IMG/VR virus record: IMGVR_UViG_3300020169_000122 | Location: 1 to 23,043 of that record | Reading direction: 5' to 3' (one strand) | From: a virus | DNA length: 23,043 nucleotides | Shown here: positions 8,496 through 17,256 of the stretch, piece by piece | How positions within the stretch are numbered: the first letter of the stretch is position 1 | How the letters are laid out: every line of letters begins with the position of its first letter | Translations under genes and position numbers: made by a program | Notes under the pieces: model-generated | Database searches by the model: none | Told to the model about the DNA's origin: nothing | Seen by the model: only the letters and a program-made list of their open reading frames with translations

Positions 8496-8526
8496 TGAAT
8501 ATACGATCACTAGCTTGGTTTCCAAA
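8496..8526 (-). promoter_or_regulatory. Candidate promoter before the polymerase gene
   Basis: On the minus strand TTTG (8526-8523), 19 bases, then TATATTCA (8503-8496). The last part, TCGTATATTYA, is shared with the candidate promoter before the SSB gene. The second box ends only 4 bases before the ATG at 8491, so transcription would begin at or very near the start codon (a leaderless message), or a later start codon is used. It overlaps the end of the upstream virion gene and marks the border between structural and replication genes. Confidence 0.35.
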
Positions 8527-9076
8527 ATTTAAGGTAATCGTTTTTTAAGAATTGGTTAAATGCTGGGAGTGGGAGTTGTTTCATATAAAGTTCAACCATT
8601 TTTTGGTTGGTTTCTTTTACATTAGATTCTTCACCGCTTATTACCCATTGTAGATTAAAAGAAAAATAAATTGGGTTTTGTGATATACTATTATCTACTA
8701 CTTCGTAATAGATATTTTCATTTCTTTTTTTAGTAAAAAACCTTGTTATCTCTCCTGTTTGATAATCCCCTTGAGTTGGTTGGGGGTTATAAGGCACAGG
8801 AAGGGTTGGATTATAAGTTTTTGATTGGTGGGTGATAGTGCTGTATGTTCTATTTTGGGGGGTGAATCTATAATCTATAAGTCCTGGGTAATCAGATGAT
8901 TCTTCTGGGAGTTTTTCTAAGATAAGGGTTTGACCATCATTAGGTTCTTTACCAGTATATAATATACCTTTAAAAGTTTTAAAGTAAGGACCATAATAAA
9001 CTTCCCCAGTAGAAGCGATTATTAATTCACCACTACTAAACAAATTGGTTTCTATTTTGGATTTAGGAATATACAT
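8510..9076 (-). CDS. Probable virion/baseplate-associated protein of unknown function
   Basis: The protein is 188 residues, and no characterised family is recognised with certainty. It begins with a pattern common among small structural proteins of marine tailed phages: a Gly-rich ASTGEVYYGPYFKTFKGILYTGK segment near residues 21-43. A Pro-rich middle (NPTLPVPYNPQPTQGDYQTGEITRFF) follows, then a C-terminal half with W, Y and F residues. There is no signal peptide or membrane span. Its ATG overlaps the stop of the hub gene by one base (TAATG), so it is almost certainly co-translated with the hub and likely acts with it in the baseplate. It is the last structural gene before the polymerase gene. 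Confidence 0.7.
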   Translation of the reverse strand: MYIPKSKIETNLFSSGELIIASTGEVYYGPYFKTFKGILYTGKEPNDGQTLILEKLPEESSDYPGLIDYRFTPQNRTYSTITHQSKTYNPTLPVPYNPQPTQGDYQTGEITRFFTKKRNENIYYEVVDNSISQNPIYFSFNLQWVISGEESNVKETNQKMVELYMKQLPLPAFNQFLKNDYLKFWKPS

Positions 9077-12000
9077 TATGTGTTTGCTCTATTTAATTCA
9101 TCAATTACACCCTGTTGGATAAAGTCTGTAGTAGATGAACGGCGGGTTATTTTACCTTCATCTGCTAAGGCATTTGCTAAGTTTCTAGAGCTAGAAGCTG
9201 CGGATCCACCGCCTATAACCATATGGAAATGTTTACCAGTTGCTTCTTTAGTAGGGTCAGCATACTCATTTATAAAACTAAACTTTTGTAATACATCCCC
9301 AGCTGTATATTCTTGTAAAACTGTCACAATATTTTTTATATTTGTTTCAGTTGGGGGTGAGATTACAAAGTCTAGGGCATTACCCGTAGTATGAAGAGAT
9401 ACATAATCTGCTTGTAGATTTTGATGGTATAAATCATTTCCCCCTGTTACGGAAATAACGAGATTTGGGTAAGTTGCTTTAATATATCTGAAAACAGCCT
9501 CAGATGCTACCTTCATATCAAATGTAATGTCTCCACCATTAGCTATTTCTTCACCCTTTTCTAGATACCCTAATTCATCTAATACAGTTCTTAAATCCGT
9601 GGCATTCGGGATCTCTGAAGGGGTAAAGGAAGGATCATTCGTCACGGCGTTTAAGATTTCATCGCGTATTTGGAATTTATCAAATAATTGTAAGTCTTCT
9701 TGAAATTGGACTTTAGGTTGTGCTATAGTATCAATATTAGTCACCCATCTATTTCCTGTAAACCCATGAGATACTCCTTTAACTATAAAAATTAAATAAT
9801 TAGGATAATATGATGGTAAAAATCTAGTGTCTACATGGATTTGATCATATATTCTAATACCAGAAATACCATCCATTTCAAGATTAAGATTTATAGGTAG
9901 CATCCCTATTTGATTCGAAATACGATTAGGATTTTTTGAATGGTGTGAACATTCTAACTTAATTAAAGATTGTAAAAAGTTTTGTTGTAATTTAATAAAA
10001 CTTGAAAATTCAGTTTTATCTCCCATTGCTGGGAATTTATACACATGATGTTTATTGATGAGTTCCGGACCTTTAAAGGCTTGGATTTGGTACCTACTCC
10101 AAAGTTGGGTAATTTTTGCAGTTAAAGATTGAAATTCTTTTTCTTCATTTATTTCTTTTTGGTCACGGGTTATTGAATCTATTTTTTCAGGGATAAACCT
10201 ATCTACTAAACCAAAATTCCATTTTGATAACATAGTTGAGTCTTCCCCAACAACTTGACCATTGGATTGAGCTCCAATAGCTACAGTAGTTGCAAATTCG
10301 TTAGTTAATTCTGTTTTTAAACCAAAATTAGTTATAAAACTACCATCATTTTCATTTACCCCATATATATTAAATTTTTGAGCTTTTTCTTCGGGTTGGT
10401 TTAATTTAATACCATATAAAGGGGTTTGATCAAAAATTTCTACAATTCTATCTTCCTTAACCCTTATGTCAAGGTTATTAACTCCCCCTAAACAACTATT
10501 GGCAGTATCTAAAAGATTTTTTATAAACTTGTATAAAGGTAATTTACCACTTTTAGCATCTCTTAATTTATCTATTTCACTATAAAGGTATTCTTTTTCA
10601 AAATAAATATTCATTATATCCCCCCCTATAATTTCATTTCCTGGGACTTTGGTGTCAAATTCCTCTAGGTTTAGTGGAATTTCTGCACCCCCATCCAAAG
10701 AAACTTGACTATCAAACACACCTTCAACTGTAAAATAATCAAGGTCTTTTGGGATTTTATCTAATAGGGTTAATGGTAAAATACTACTATCAGAAAATGG
10801 AAGCTTTCTTCGGATCATTACTTTGGAAGGATCTGCTGAAACATTAATTTTAGGATTATAGCAGAAATTTTTACCGGGTGTGGTATCTATAGTAAGTATA
10901 GGGGTTGATTCATTATAAATTAAAAGTTTTTCCTGTATAAAATCTAATAAATCTCCAAATCTTAAATAATAATAGTGGTCTTTTTCTCCAAATATAGCAT
11001 TACCACTAATTATTTTACCTGAGGAATTAGTATAAAACCTATCATATCCTAGAAGAGCAGAATATTCTGTTTGGGTAGAGTTTTTAGAGCCCTCTATATT
11101 AATACCCACGATAGAAATATCTTCTTTAAATTCCCTAACTAATGTTTTTTTAGTAGGTAAAATAGTAGAAGTATCATAAGATGCAAATATAAAACTATTT
11201 ACAGTTGATTCACCCTCGGGGAGTGTTGCCTCATAGATAAAAGCTTCTAAGGCTGAGGAGTTTTTTCTATCTATTACATCAGCAACAGGTTCTCCCTCAT
11301 CGTTAAAATCTAGGAAAATATCCGGAAAGTAGGGGTTAATATTTAGAGATTCAATAATATCACCCCATGAAATCATAGTTAAAGATACACTATAAAACCC
11401 TGATGGGTTATATTCCCAACTAAAGTTGGTCACCTTACCAAAAAACGCATCATAATTCCCACAAGAACGTTTTCTTTCTTCTTCTATCTTATCATTAAGA
11501 ATCCAAACAGAATCAAGTTGTTTTTTAAAAGATTCGATTTGGGAAGGTGTAAGAGTTTCTCCAATACCATCATTATCTAATGTACGTAAGGTTAGTATTC
11601 TATCTATTTCTTGTTGGGTTGGGGTTTCTTGTTGAAGGAAATCATAAATAAGTCCGGGTTCAGCTAGAGCTCCCTTTATATATTCTTTATCATTATTAAA
11701 ATATGAAGAGTTACCCCATTCTAAAAACATAGAATAACCTAATCTTAAATATAATGTTTCTATAAGTTCTAATTGTTCAGCATCATTTACTCTAAGAGAA
11801 ATATTTGCCTCCCTTAAGGAACCCATACTTTTTGATTTTATATCTACAGATTGAATGCCTGGCATAGCTACTAAGCCAAAGTCTCCATTTTTTGAGGAAT
11901 ATGCTGAAGTAGTGGAAGCAGTAGATTGGTCAGTTTTGGTTGTGATTCCTTTCCTCTTAAGTAAAGAATTATTATCATTTCCGAAGATTGATTGTTCTAT

Positions 12001-12429
12001 ACCCCCATGAAGTATTAATTTTTGAGATAATGTAGACCCCATAAAGGAATCATCTAAACCTAATAATTCTAATCTTTGTTCTCCTGTAGGTACTTCAATA
12101 TCTATCCCATTATAACCTTCAGAATTTAGAGTATCTAGATTTATTTTAATAATAGTATTAATTTCAGGAGATACCGTTTGGGAAGAAGTAGTATCCCCAC
12201 CAGCATCATATCGAGCATTTTCATATAATTCTTTAGTTGTGAAGGGGATGCGAATGGTACTATTTTTTATATCAACTGATGAGGCTAGTCTAACCCAAGA
12301 GGTTTTACCACTAGACCAAGATATATCTGTAGAATCTTTAGTGAGTTTACCAAGTTTTTCTTGACGGACCCTTATTTGATCTTGGACGTATTGTTTATGG
12401 GATTTTCCAAGTAGGTTAGTTCCTTCCAT
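9076..12429 (-). CDS. Large baseplate hub-like protein with C-terminal peptidase-M15-like domain
   Basis: The 1117-residue protein is the largest complete gene here. The first third contains a segment typical of phage hub/tail-tip proteins (MPGIQSVDIKSKSMGSLREA, then LYLRLGYSMFLEWGNS near 225-240). The middle is a long beta-rich region with KISWGD-like and GNRWVT-like pieces, near where T4 hub gp27 folds are expected. Residues about 975-1075 form a zinc peptidase-like domain: SLHTTGNALDF gives S1011, H1013, G1016, A1018 and D1020 (the SxHxxGxAxD motif of DD-carboxypeptidases and L-Ala-D-Glu peptidases), and GKHFHM gives H1067 and H1069. This would open peptidoglycan during injection, the job done by the gp5 lysozyme in T4. 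The usual catalytic acid three residues before the last His is Lys here, so activity is uncertain. Confidence 0.8.
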   Translation of the reverse strand: MEGTNLLGKSHKQYVQDQIRVRQEKLGKLTKDSTDISWSSGKTSWVRLASSVDIKNSTIRIPFTTKELYENARYDAGGDTTSSQTVSPEINTIIKINLDTLNSEGYNGIDIEVPTGEQRLELLGLDDSFMGSTLSQKLILHGGIEQSIFGNDNNSLLKRKGITTKTDQSTASTTSAYSSKNGDFGLVAMPGIQSVDIKSKSMGSLREANISLRVNDAEQLELIETLYLRLGYSMFLEWGNSSYFNNDKEYIKGALAEPGLIYDFLQQETPTQQEIDRILTLRTLDNDGIGETLTPSQIESFKKQLDSVWILNDKIEEERKRSCGNYDAFFGKVTNFSWEYNPSGFYSVSLTMISWGDIIESLNINPYFPDIFLDFNDEGEPVADVIDRKNSSALEAFIYEATLPEGESTVNSFIFASYDTSTILPTKKTLVREFKEDISIVGINIEGSKNSTQTEYSALLGYDRFYTNSSGKIISGNAIFGEKDHYYYLRFGDLLDFIQEKLLIYNESTPILTIDTTPGKNFCYNPKINVSADPSKVMIRRKLPFSDSSILPLTLLDKIPKDLDYFTVEGVFDSQVSLDGGAEIPLNLEEFDTKVPGNEIIGGDIMNIYFEKEYLYSEIDKLRDAKSGKLPLYKFIKNLLDTANSCLGGVNNLDIRVKEDRIVEIFDQTPLYGIKLNQPEEKAQKFNIYGVNENDGSFITNFGLKTELTNEFATTVAIGAQSNGQVVGEDSTMLSKWNFGLVDRFIPEKIDSITRDQKEINEEKEFQSLTAKITQLWSRYQIQAFKGPELINKHHVYKFPAMGDKTEFSSFIKLQQNFLQSLIKLECSHHSKNPNRISNQIGMLPINLNLEMDGISGIRIYDQIHVDTRFLPSYYPNYLIFIVKGVSHGFTGNRWVTNIDTIAQPKVQFQEDLQLFDKFQIRDEILNAVTNDPSFTPSEIPNATDLRTVLDELGYLEKGEEIANGGDITFDMKVASEAVFRYIKATYPNLVISVTGGNDLYHQNLQADYVSLHTTGNALDFVISPPTETNIKNIVTVLQEYTAGDVLQKFSFINEYADPTKEATGKHFHMVIGGGSAASSSRNLANALADEGKITRRSSTTDFIQQGVIDELNRANT

Positions 12430-12435
12430 AACTTA

Positions 12436-12735
12436 TTATTGATTTGCACGTTTGTAACTTGATAATACTTGTGATATATTACCTGGGATTCTAAGTTGGA
12501 CGCCTATAGGAGGGAATAAACTACCATCAATATATTCAGGGTTAGCATTGGAAATAACCCACCATAATGATGAATCTGAGTAGTATTGGAGGGCTAACCT
12601 ATCGTATCTATCTTCAGCTTGAGTAATAACGTAGGTATCATTTTCAGAACGAGGAATATCAGGATAGATATTAGTTTTGTAATACCTAGTCCCTGTTTTA
12701 TCCTTTTTACGCCCTATATTAGTATATCTACTCAT
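12436..12735 (-). CDS. Baseplate wedge protein with LysM-type domain (gp53-like)
   Basis: The 99-residue protein is nearly all one LysM-like module: DRYDRLALQYYSDSSLWWVI, then ANPEYIDGS, PPIGVQLRIP. This is the pattern of T4 gp53 and of LysM tail proteins (gpX-like) that bind other baseplate parts, or peptidoglycan. The N-terminal 35 residues are basic (RKKDKTGTRYYKT) and rich in Tyr. Its ATG overlaps the stop of the upstream gene by one base (TAATG), and the hub gene follows after 6 bases. The position beside hub and tube-initiator genes supports a wedge or hub-connector role. It is shorter than T4 gp53 (about 196 residues). Confidence 0.85.
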   Translation of the reverse strand: MSRYTNIGRKKDKTGTRYYKTNIYPDIPRSENDTYVITQAEDRYDRLALQYYSDSSLWWVISNANPEYIDGSLFPPIGVQLRIPGNISQVLSSYKRANQ

Positions 12736-14561
12736 TATTTAACTTTTGTAGCATTTTCAGTTCCCTTATTATATAAACTATTTTCTCTCCCACTATCAGC
12801 AGTTAAAGATAAGAAACGTTCGTTAATACTCCCAGCTCCATTTATATCTTTTACGGTTTGTGGTAAGAATTCATTTATTGGTTTGAAGGTCATTGAAACT
12901 TCAATTCTGTGTGCTAATTCTTTTACATCCGTATCTTCAGTAATTGAAGAGGTGGATGAATCAATATTACCTGTTCTTTCACTTGGAATAGCAATCTCCC
13001 AAGTTGAATCATCTGGAGTTGTATATGTTAAGCTTTGTATAATTCCTGGATATTCGTAGACGTAACCACCAATAGTAAGTTGGTGGATATTTCCTCTCAT
13101 AAACCCAGGACTACTAAAATTAGGAGCTAGAGTTGAAGCTAAATAGTTTAGCTTTTGGTACATTGTAGATAGTTCTCTTTTTGATTGAGCTATTACAGTC
13201 CAGTTTAAGGATAATGTTCTATCAAACCCTTGATAGTTATAAAATTTTTCACCTCTACCTAAATACTTAAAATCACTCCACTCTGCTGAGAAATTATCTG
13301 TAATACCACTAATATAAGATCTAAAGTGGATAAATGTTTTTTTAGATGGTTCATCAGGATCAATTACTGCAATCCTGAATTTGACTAAGTCATTTTTTGT
13401 ACCGCTATTAGTAACATTATCACTACGGTAAAGGTACATATTGTTAATTTTATCAGTCCCCGTATCTGAACCTAATGCAGCATAATCACTTCTATTAATA
13501 TCAAGATTACCAGGATCACCTAAATTAATTCGAGTCTCAATCCTATTTAAAGGATTACTATAATCTAAACCTCTTGATAAAACCCCTGTTTTATTTAGAC
13601 TTTTAATTTCGGGACTACTTAGGCTTTTTCTTTTAACTGCTCTAAAGTCTTGGATTATAGTTGATGTTTTTGAGGAAGTTTGAGATGCTATTTCTTCTTG
13701 AGATAGTGTAGCAAATAGACCTTGGTTTTCAGTATATCCAAACCCTAAACCTTTTAGTTGAGTAGTTGATACTCTATTAACTACTGTTTGTCCTACCCCA
13801 ATATCTGAACCAGGACCTCCTGAATATGTAAATAGTACTCCTGGGTTTGTATCTTTTGTGTTAGTGATTTTATTTCTATAAAGGCTATATAATCGATTTA
13901 AGGTAGCTGGTTGGTTTTGTTTTACTAAATCACTATATGTGATAAGAGATAAAGCCGTTAACCCTGTTGGGTCTATTCCTTGTTTATTAGGGTGAGCCCC
14001 AAAAGCATTTCCACCAGCAGCCAATAATGTAGATAATGGGGTATAAGTTCCTTGGTTTAGTGGGTTTATGCGGTTACGAGTACTAGCAGAAATCCCACCT
14101 AAACCATTTTCTCCTAACCCATTAGAAAGAGCTAAACTAGCTAACTCTTGAACATTTTGAAGTCTTTCACGAGCTGTTAGATTTTCAATAGTATCACCTG
14201 CTTGTAGTTTTACACCGGTTCTAGATAATAGGTTTTGTTTAGCGACAAATAATAAACCATTAGGGGATCTAAAGTCAAAAAACATTTGGGTCAATCTACT
14301 AGCATCCGTAATAGATCTAGTCAGAGATAAAGCCCCACCCCTGATAATAAAATCTGGGGAGTTAGAGGCTAAAGAACCTAGTGTAAAGTTCCTCCTATCT
14401 CTAACTTGTTCAAACGTTTGGTCTGAATCGTTGTAATCAACCCCTGGTATTCTAGATGTGATATAGGGTTGGCTACTGTTACCTCCGTTTTTTCGGTCAG
14501 TAGATGGTGGAACTCCAAACTTTAGCTTATTAAGCTGTGTTGTTGAAGTTACTAAAGGCAT
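12735..14561 (-). CDS. Baseplate structural protein, probable tail-tube initiator (gp48/gp54-like)
   Basis: The protein is 608 residues. The N-terminal 100 residues (VDYNDSDQTFEQVRDRRNFTLGS, then PDFIIRGGALS) and a helical part around FFDFRSPNGLLFVAKQNLLSRTG look like a phage baseplate connector. The C-terminal 200 residues resemble the tube-like fold of tail-tube initiators: IHFRSYISGITDNFSAEWSDFKYLGRGEKFYNYQGFDRTLSLNW, then a helix LSTMYQKLNYLAS. In this fold family the SxxWxxxxYxGRxExxxxYxGxxR pattern is common. The neighbours (tape measure upstream, LysM wedge and hub downstream) fit a protein that nucleates tube polymerisation. I see this by pattern only; assignment to gp48 or gp54 individually cannot be made. 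Confidence 0.65.
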   Translation of the reverse strand: MPLVTSTTQLNKLKFGVPPSTDRKNGGNSSQPYITSRIPGVDYNDSDQTFEQVRDRRNFTLGSLASNSPDFIIRGGALSLTRSITDASRLTQMFFDFRSPNGLLFVAKQNLLSRTGVKLQAGDTIENLTARERLQNVQELASLALSNGLGENGLGGISASTRNRINPLNQGTYTPLSTLLAAGGNAFGAHPNKQGIDPTGLTALSLITYSDLVKQNQPATLNRLYSLYRNKITNTKDTNPGVLFTYSGGPGSDIGVGQTVVNRVSTTQLKGLGFGYTENQGLFATLSQEEIASQTSSKTSTIIQDFRAVKRKSLSSPEIKSLNKTGVLSRGLDYSNPLNRIETRINLGDPGNLDINRSDYAALGSDTGTDKINNMYLYRSDNVTNSGTKNDLVKFRIAVIDPDEPSKKTFIHFRSYISGITDNFSAEWSDFKYLGRGEKFYNYQGFDRTLSLNWTVIAQSKRELSTMYQKLNYLASTLAPNFSSPGFMRGNIHQLTIGGYVYEYPGIIQSLTYTTPDDSTWEIAIPSERTGNIDSSTSSITEDTDVKELAHRIEVSMTFKPINEFLPQTVKDINGAGSINERFLSLTADSGRENSLYNKGTENATKVK

Positions 14562-14568
14562 ATTCTAA

Positions 14569-14913
14569 TTAATAACGTCCGTCTCTAGGACCTAAATCAT
14601 CATAGTTTTGACCTTCTCTTGGGTCATGTGCTTGTGTGTGACCATATCTGGGTTCACTAATCTTAGCACCACCAGCCATATCTAAACGTGAAGGACGGGG
14701 TAAGTCATTTGCAACACCGTCAACATAGTCTTGGTATGCTGGGTTCACAGTAGCAAAATATTTTCCACTAGTAGAGTAACCATGTGCCTCATTACCCCCA
14801 TCAGCGTGTAGTAAAGATTCTTTAGTAGCACCCATGTTAGTTGAAGGAGAAGTTCCTTGCCATTTAGTAAGGTTTGAACTCTTATTTGATAATAATCTAT
14901 CTTTTAAACTCAT
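14569..14913 (-). CDS. Small virion-type protein, unknown function
   Basis: The 114-residue protein is rich in Gly, Ser, Asn and Asp, with little predicted secondary structure. It carries a pattern that looks familiar from small structural genes in marine T4-like phages: SNLTKWQGTSP, then ESLLHADG, then YQDYVDGVANDLPRPSRLD. No enzyme motif, signal peptide or membrane segment. It lies between tape measure and tube-initiator genes, and the downstream ATG is 7 bases away. A copy of the GTTATAAATA motif (plus-strand reading) lies 15 bases upstream of its ATG. It probably connects to the baseplate or is a minor tail component; the function is unknown. Confidence 0.7.
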   Translation of the reverse strand: MSLKDRLLSNKSSNLTKWQGTSPSTNMGATKESLLHADGGNEAHGYSTSGKYFATVNPAYQDYVDGVANDLPRPSRLDMAGGAKISEPRYGHTQAHDPREGQNYDDLGPRDGRY

Positions 14914-14928
14914 AATATGTTATGTTTT

Positions 14929-14938
14929 GTTATAAATA
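14929..14938 (-). promoter_or_regulatory. Recurring TATTTATAAC motif upstream of small virion gene
   Basis: The minus strand reads TATTTATAAC, 15 bases before the ATG at 14913. The same ten bases precede the tube, sheath and coiled-coil genes. Candidate late promoter or translation signal. The plus-strand reading contains TATAAATA, the T4 late promoter, but pointing away from the genes. Confidence 0.35.
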
Positions 14939-16939
14939 TTAGAAACTAGCGCTTTTAGCGAAGGAAGAACCTACTTTATCACTATCCATGTATACGTTTG
15001 AATCTTTTGCTAATAACCGTTCTAACAGGGCATTTGTCCTACTTTGTTCACTATTACCTGCGGATGTAGCCGAGTTTGTAATGTTAGGTGAAGCCATGAT
15101 ACTATCACCTTTAGCTGTAACTGCCATAGCACCGTAGCTATCTGTAATAGTAAATGGTCCTTTAGATGAAGGTGCAATACCATCCTGAACAGATTGAGCT
15201 ACCATAGCTGTACCTGCTCCTATAGCAGACATTAAACCTATAATACCAGCCGCAGCTAACGCAGGGCCAGCAAGTGGTCCTGCGAAAAAAGATGAAGCCG
15301 TAATATCTGCAATAGCTTTTATAATGGATAAAGTTGCTAACCCCGCTAAAACTCCTACTAAGGCTACAGCTGCTACTTTGGATTGAGCTAAAAATCCAAC
15401 TACAGAAGCAAACCCATCTATAATAGGAGACAATACAGTTCCTATATCACCTATAATACCTTGAATTTTTTCGAGTGAAGCTTGGAATTTTTCGGATGCA
15501 GATTGAGCTTGCATGGCTTGGTATGATTGTTCACCATATTGAGCTATAAAATCATCTTGAGCTAAATTGAGGTATTGTTGCTGCATTACCATATCCGCTA
15601 AATCATTACGAGACATGCCTAAAGCAGCTGCAGCGGCTTCTTGTTGGATTCTATTCCCAGTAGCAAATGTTTCAGTAAGGGCAGTATTTTCAGCTATTTC
15701 TTTTGATAAAGCAGCTGAATCGTTATTAAGAGCTGCTAATCTAGCTTTTTCTAAATTAATTTCTTTACCTAATAATAATTCTGCTTTAAGTTCGTTCTCA
15801 ATAGATGATTCAAACTGAAGTAAAGAAGCAGCAATTGCATCTACTTTTTCTAAGTTTAAACCTAAAGCTCGAGCTTCAGTAGCTGCTTCTGCTAATAGCT
15901 CAGGAGACATCCCTAACGATACTACAATAGATGCGGATGCTGTTGCAATATCATTTAGTACTGCTTTAGCACTGATTGCTGATTTATTTTGTTTGTTTAT
16001 AGCGTTAACAGTATCAACAGTATTTTCTAATACTGAGTTTGTGTCTTCGCTTTGTGTTCTAGCTAATAATGATAGTTGAGAGGCTTCTTTAGCACCAAAC
16101 CCTAACTGTTTAGTTAGAGTAGTCATAGTAACTAAAGTATCACCACTAAATGTTGAAAGTAAACCTGTAGTTTCTACTAAATCTGTAAGGGATTTATTTA
16201 AATCCTTAGAATTAATAAATAATTTTTCTGAATTGGTAGCAGATAATGCTAAGTTATTTTGTAGTTGGTAGGCATTGTTGTAACTAATACCTAAGTTTTT
16301 CTGTAGGTTAGCTATATTATCGCTACCAGCCAATGCTGCCTTAGCAATAGCTAAAAAAGCAGCTTCTCCTAATAAAGCTGTTTTTTGAGCTTTATTAAGT
16401 TCACCCCCTAATAATTTAGCTGATAAGCCTGATTTGTCAAGATTAGAAAGATATTCTTTAGCATTTTCAAGAATATTACCTGTAATACCTTTTTGAGCTA
16501 TTTGTTCAGTATTAATGTCATTAATAGCACCTAAAGTGTCTATTTGGGATTGGAAATAATCCCTTTGATTTTGTAGAGTTTCTTCGTTAAATATAGCTCC
16601 TGCCGCTTTAGCAGCATTGATTTTCCTTTCAAAAGTTGCTTTTTCTTTTTGAACTTTAGCAAGTTCTTTTTCTACTTCTTTAGCAACGTTTTGTCCTTTT
16701 TGAGCTTTTTCAAGTAACCCCTGTTGAACCTTTAATTGAGTATTAGAACCTTTAACCCCTTTTACTAAGTCATCCCCTAAGGATTTAACCACACCCCTGG
16801 CTTCTTCCTGAACCAGATTAAGATTATCTTTTAGTTCAACCTTAAGTGCATCCCCAACTCCTTTAAACCCACCTTCTAGGAGAATAAATTCCTCTCTAAG
16901 TTCTTGTATTTGTTTTTTTATTTCTTCGGGTGTAGCCAT
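14939..16939 (-). CDS. Tail tape measure protein
   Basis: The 666-residue protein is predicted to set tail length, at about 0.15 nm per residue giving a tail of roughly 100 nm. It begins with long Lys/Glu/Gln-rich coiled-coil helices (residues 1-150), continues with Ala/Leu/Asn/Ser-rich helices, and has a strongly hydrophobic stretch around 510-605 (VAALVGVLAGLATL-type, then AGPALAAAGIIGLMSAIGAG) that could insert into the host membrane during injection. The C-terminus carries VQDGIAPSSKGPFTITDSYG and ends LLAKDSNVYMDSDKVGSSF, an ending pattern familiar from tape measure proteins of marine myoviruses. It lies directly after the gp26-like/chaperone pair and before baseplate genes, which is the classic position. 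T4 gp29 plays this role and is of similar size (590 residues). Confidence 0.88.
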   Translation of the reverse strand: MATPEEIKKQIQELREEFILLEGGFKGVGDALKVELKDNLNLVQEEARGVVKSLGDDLVKGVKGSNTQLKVQQGLLEKAQKGQNVAKEVEKELAKVQKEKATFERKINAAKAAGAIFNEETLQNQRDYFQSQIDTLGAINDINTEQIAQKGITGNILENAKEYLSNLDKSGLSAKLLGGELNKAQKTALLGEAAFLAIAKAALAGSDNIANLQKNLGISYNNAYQLQNNLALSATNSEKLFINSKDLNKSLTDLVETTGLLSTFSGDTLVTMTTLTKQLGFGAKEASQLSLLARTQSEDTNSVLENTVDTVNAINKQNKSAISAKAVLNDIATASASIVVSLGMSPELLAEAATEARALGLNLEKVDAIAASLLQFESSIENELKAELLLGKEINLEKARLAALNNDSAALSKEIAENTALTETFATGNRIQQEAAAAALGMSRNDLADMVMQQQYLNLAQDDFIAQYGEQSYQAMQAQSASEKFQASLEKIQGIIGDIGTVLSPIIDGFASVVGFLAQSKVAAVALVGVLAGLATLSIIKAIADITASSFFAGPLAGPALAAAGIIGLMSAIGAGTAMVAQSVQDGIAPSSKGPFTITDSYGAMAVTAKGDSIMASPNITNSATSAGNSEQSRTNALLERLLAKDSNVYMDSDKVGSSFAKSASF

Positions 16940-16952
16940 AATATATCTATAT

Positions 16953-16965
16953 GTTATACATATTA
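16953..16965 (-). promoter_or_regulatory. Variant of the recurring upstream motif, before tape measure gene
   Basis: The minus strand reads TAATATGTATAAC, one base different from the TAATATTTATAAC copy seen before the coiled-coil gene, and it ends 13 bases before the ATG at 16939. It overlaps the 3' end of the chaperone-like frame. Weaker than the exact copies. Confidence 0.25.
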
Positions 16966-17256
16966 CTTATAACTAGTTTTATTACCAAATTTTGGGGTAG
17001 AGATTTTACCATCTTTACCTATTAAATTGCTAGTATTAGAAGATTTTTTAGATTCAGATGTTTGTTCTGCTTGTTTATCGTAATGTTCCTTTATCTTTTG
17101 ATAAGTAAACTTACGGAGCCAAAGTGGCATATTGTAAACATCGTTCCAACTATAACCACCTTGACCATAAAAACAAATTTCATGGATTTGAGTTAAAAAG
17201 TTAACTCTATACTGCTTAGCCGAGGTCGACGTCAGGCCAAAAAAAGCTAATCCCAA
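16963..17256 (-). CDS. Small tail-assembly-chaperone-like frame, probably expressed by frameshift from the gp26-like gene
   Basis: The 97-residue frame carries QIHEICFYGQGGYSWNDVYNMPLWLRKFTYQKIKEHYDKQ, the pattern of small phage tail chaperones (short helix, a Gly-rich turn, a hydrophobic MPLWLRxFT helix), and then a Lys/Ser-rich tail. It starts inside the 3' end of the gp26-like gene and overlaps it by 41 bases. The only possible start is a TTG at 17256; there is no ATG and no Shine-Dalgarno sequence. The overlap contains seven T on the message (17245-17239) at which a shift to +1 or -2 joins the two frames in phase. Position between tube and tape measure genes is the classic position for frameshifted chaperone pairs (lambda G/GT, P2 E/E'). 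I read it as the extension part of a fusion product. It may also be translated separately at low level from TTG. Confidence 0.7.
   Translation of the reverse strand: MGLAFFGLTSTSAKQYRVNFLTQIHEICFYGQGGYSWNDVYNMPLWLRKFTYQKIKEHYDKQAEQTSESKKSSNTSNLIGKDGKISTPKFGNKTSYK

Noticed and set aside
12619-13059. Open plus-strand frame of 146 codons
   Set aside because: Antisense to the LysM wedge and tube-initiator genes; no start context or recognisable pattern.
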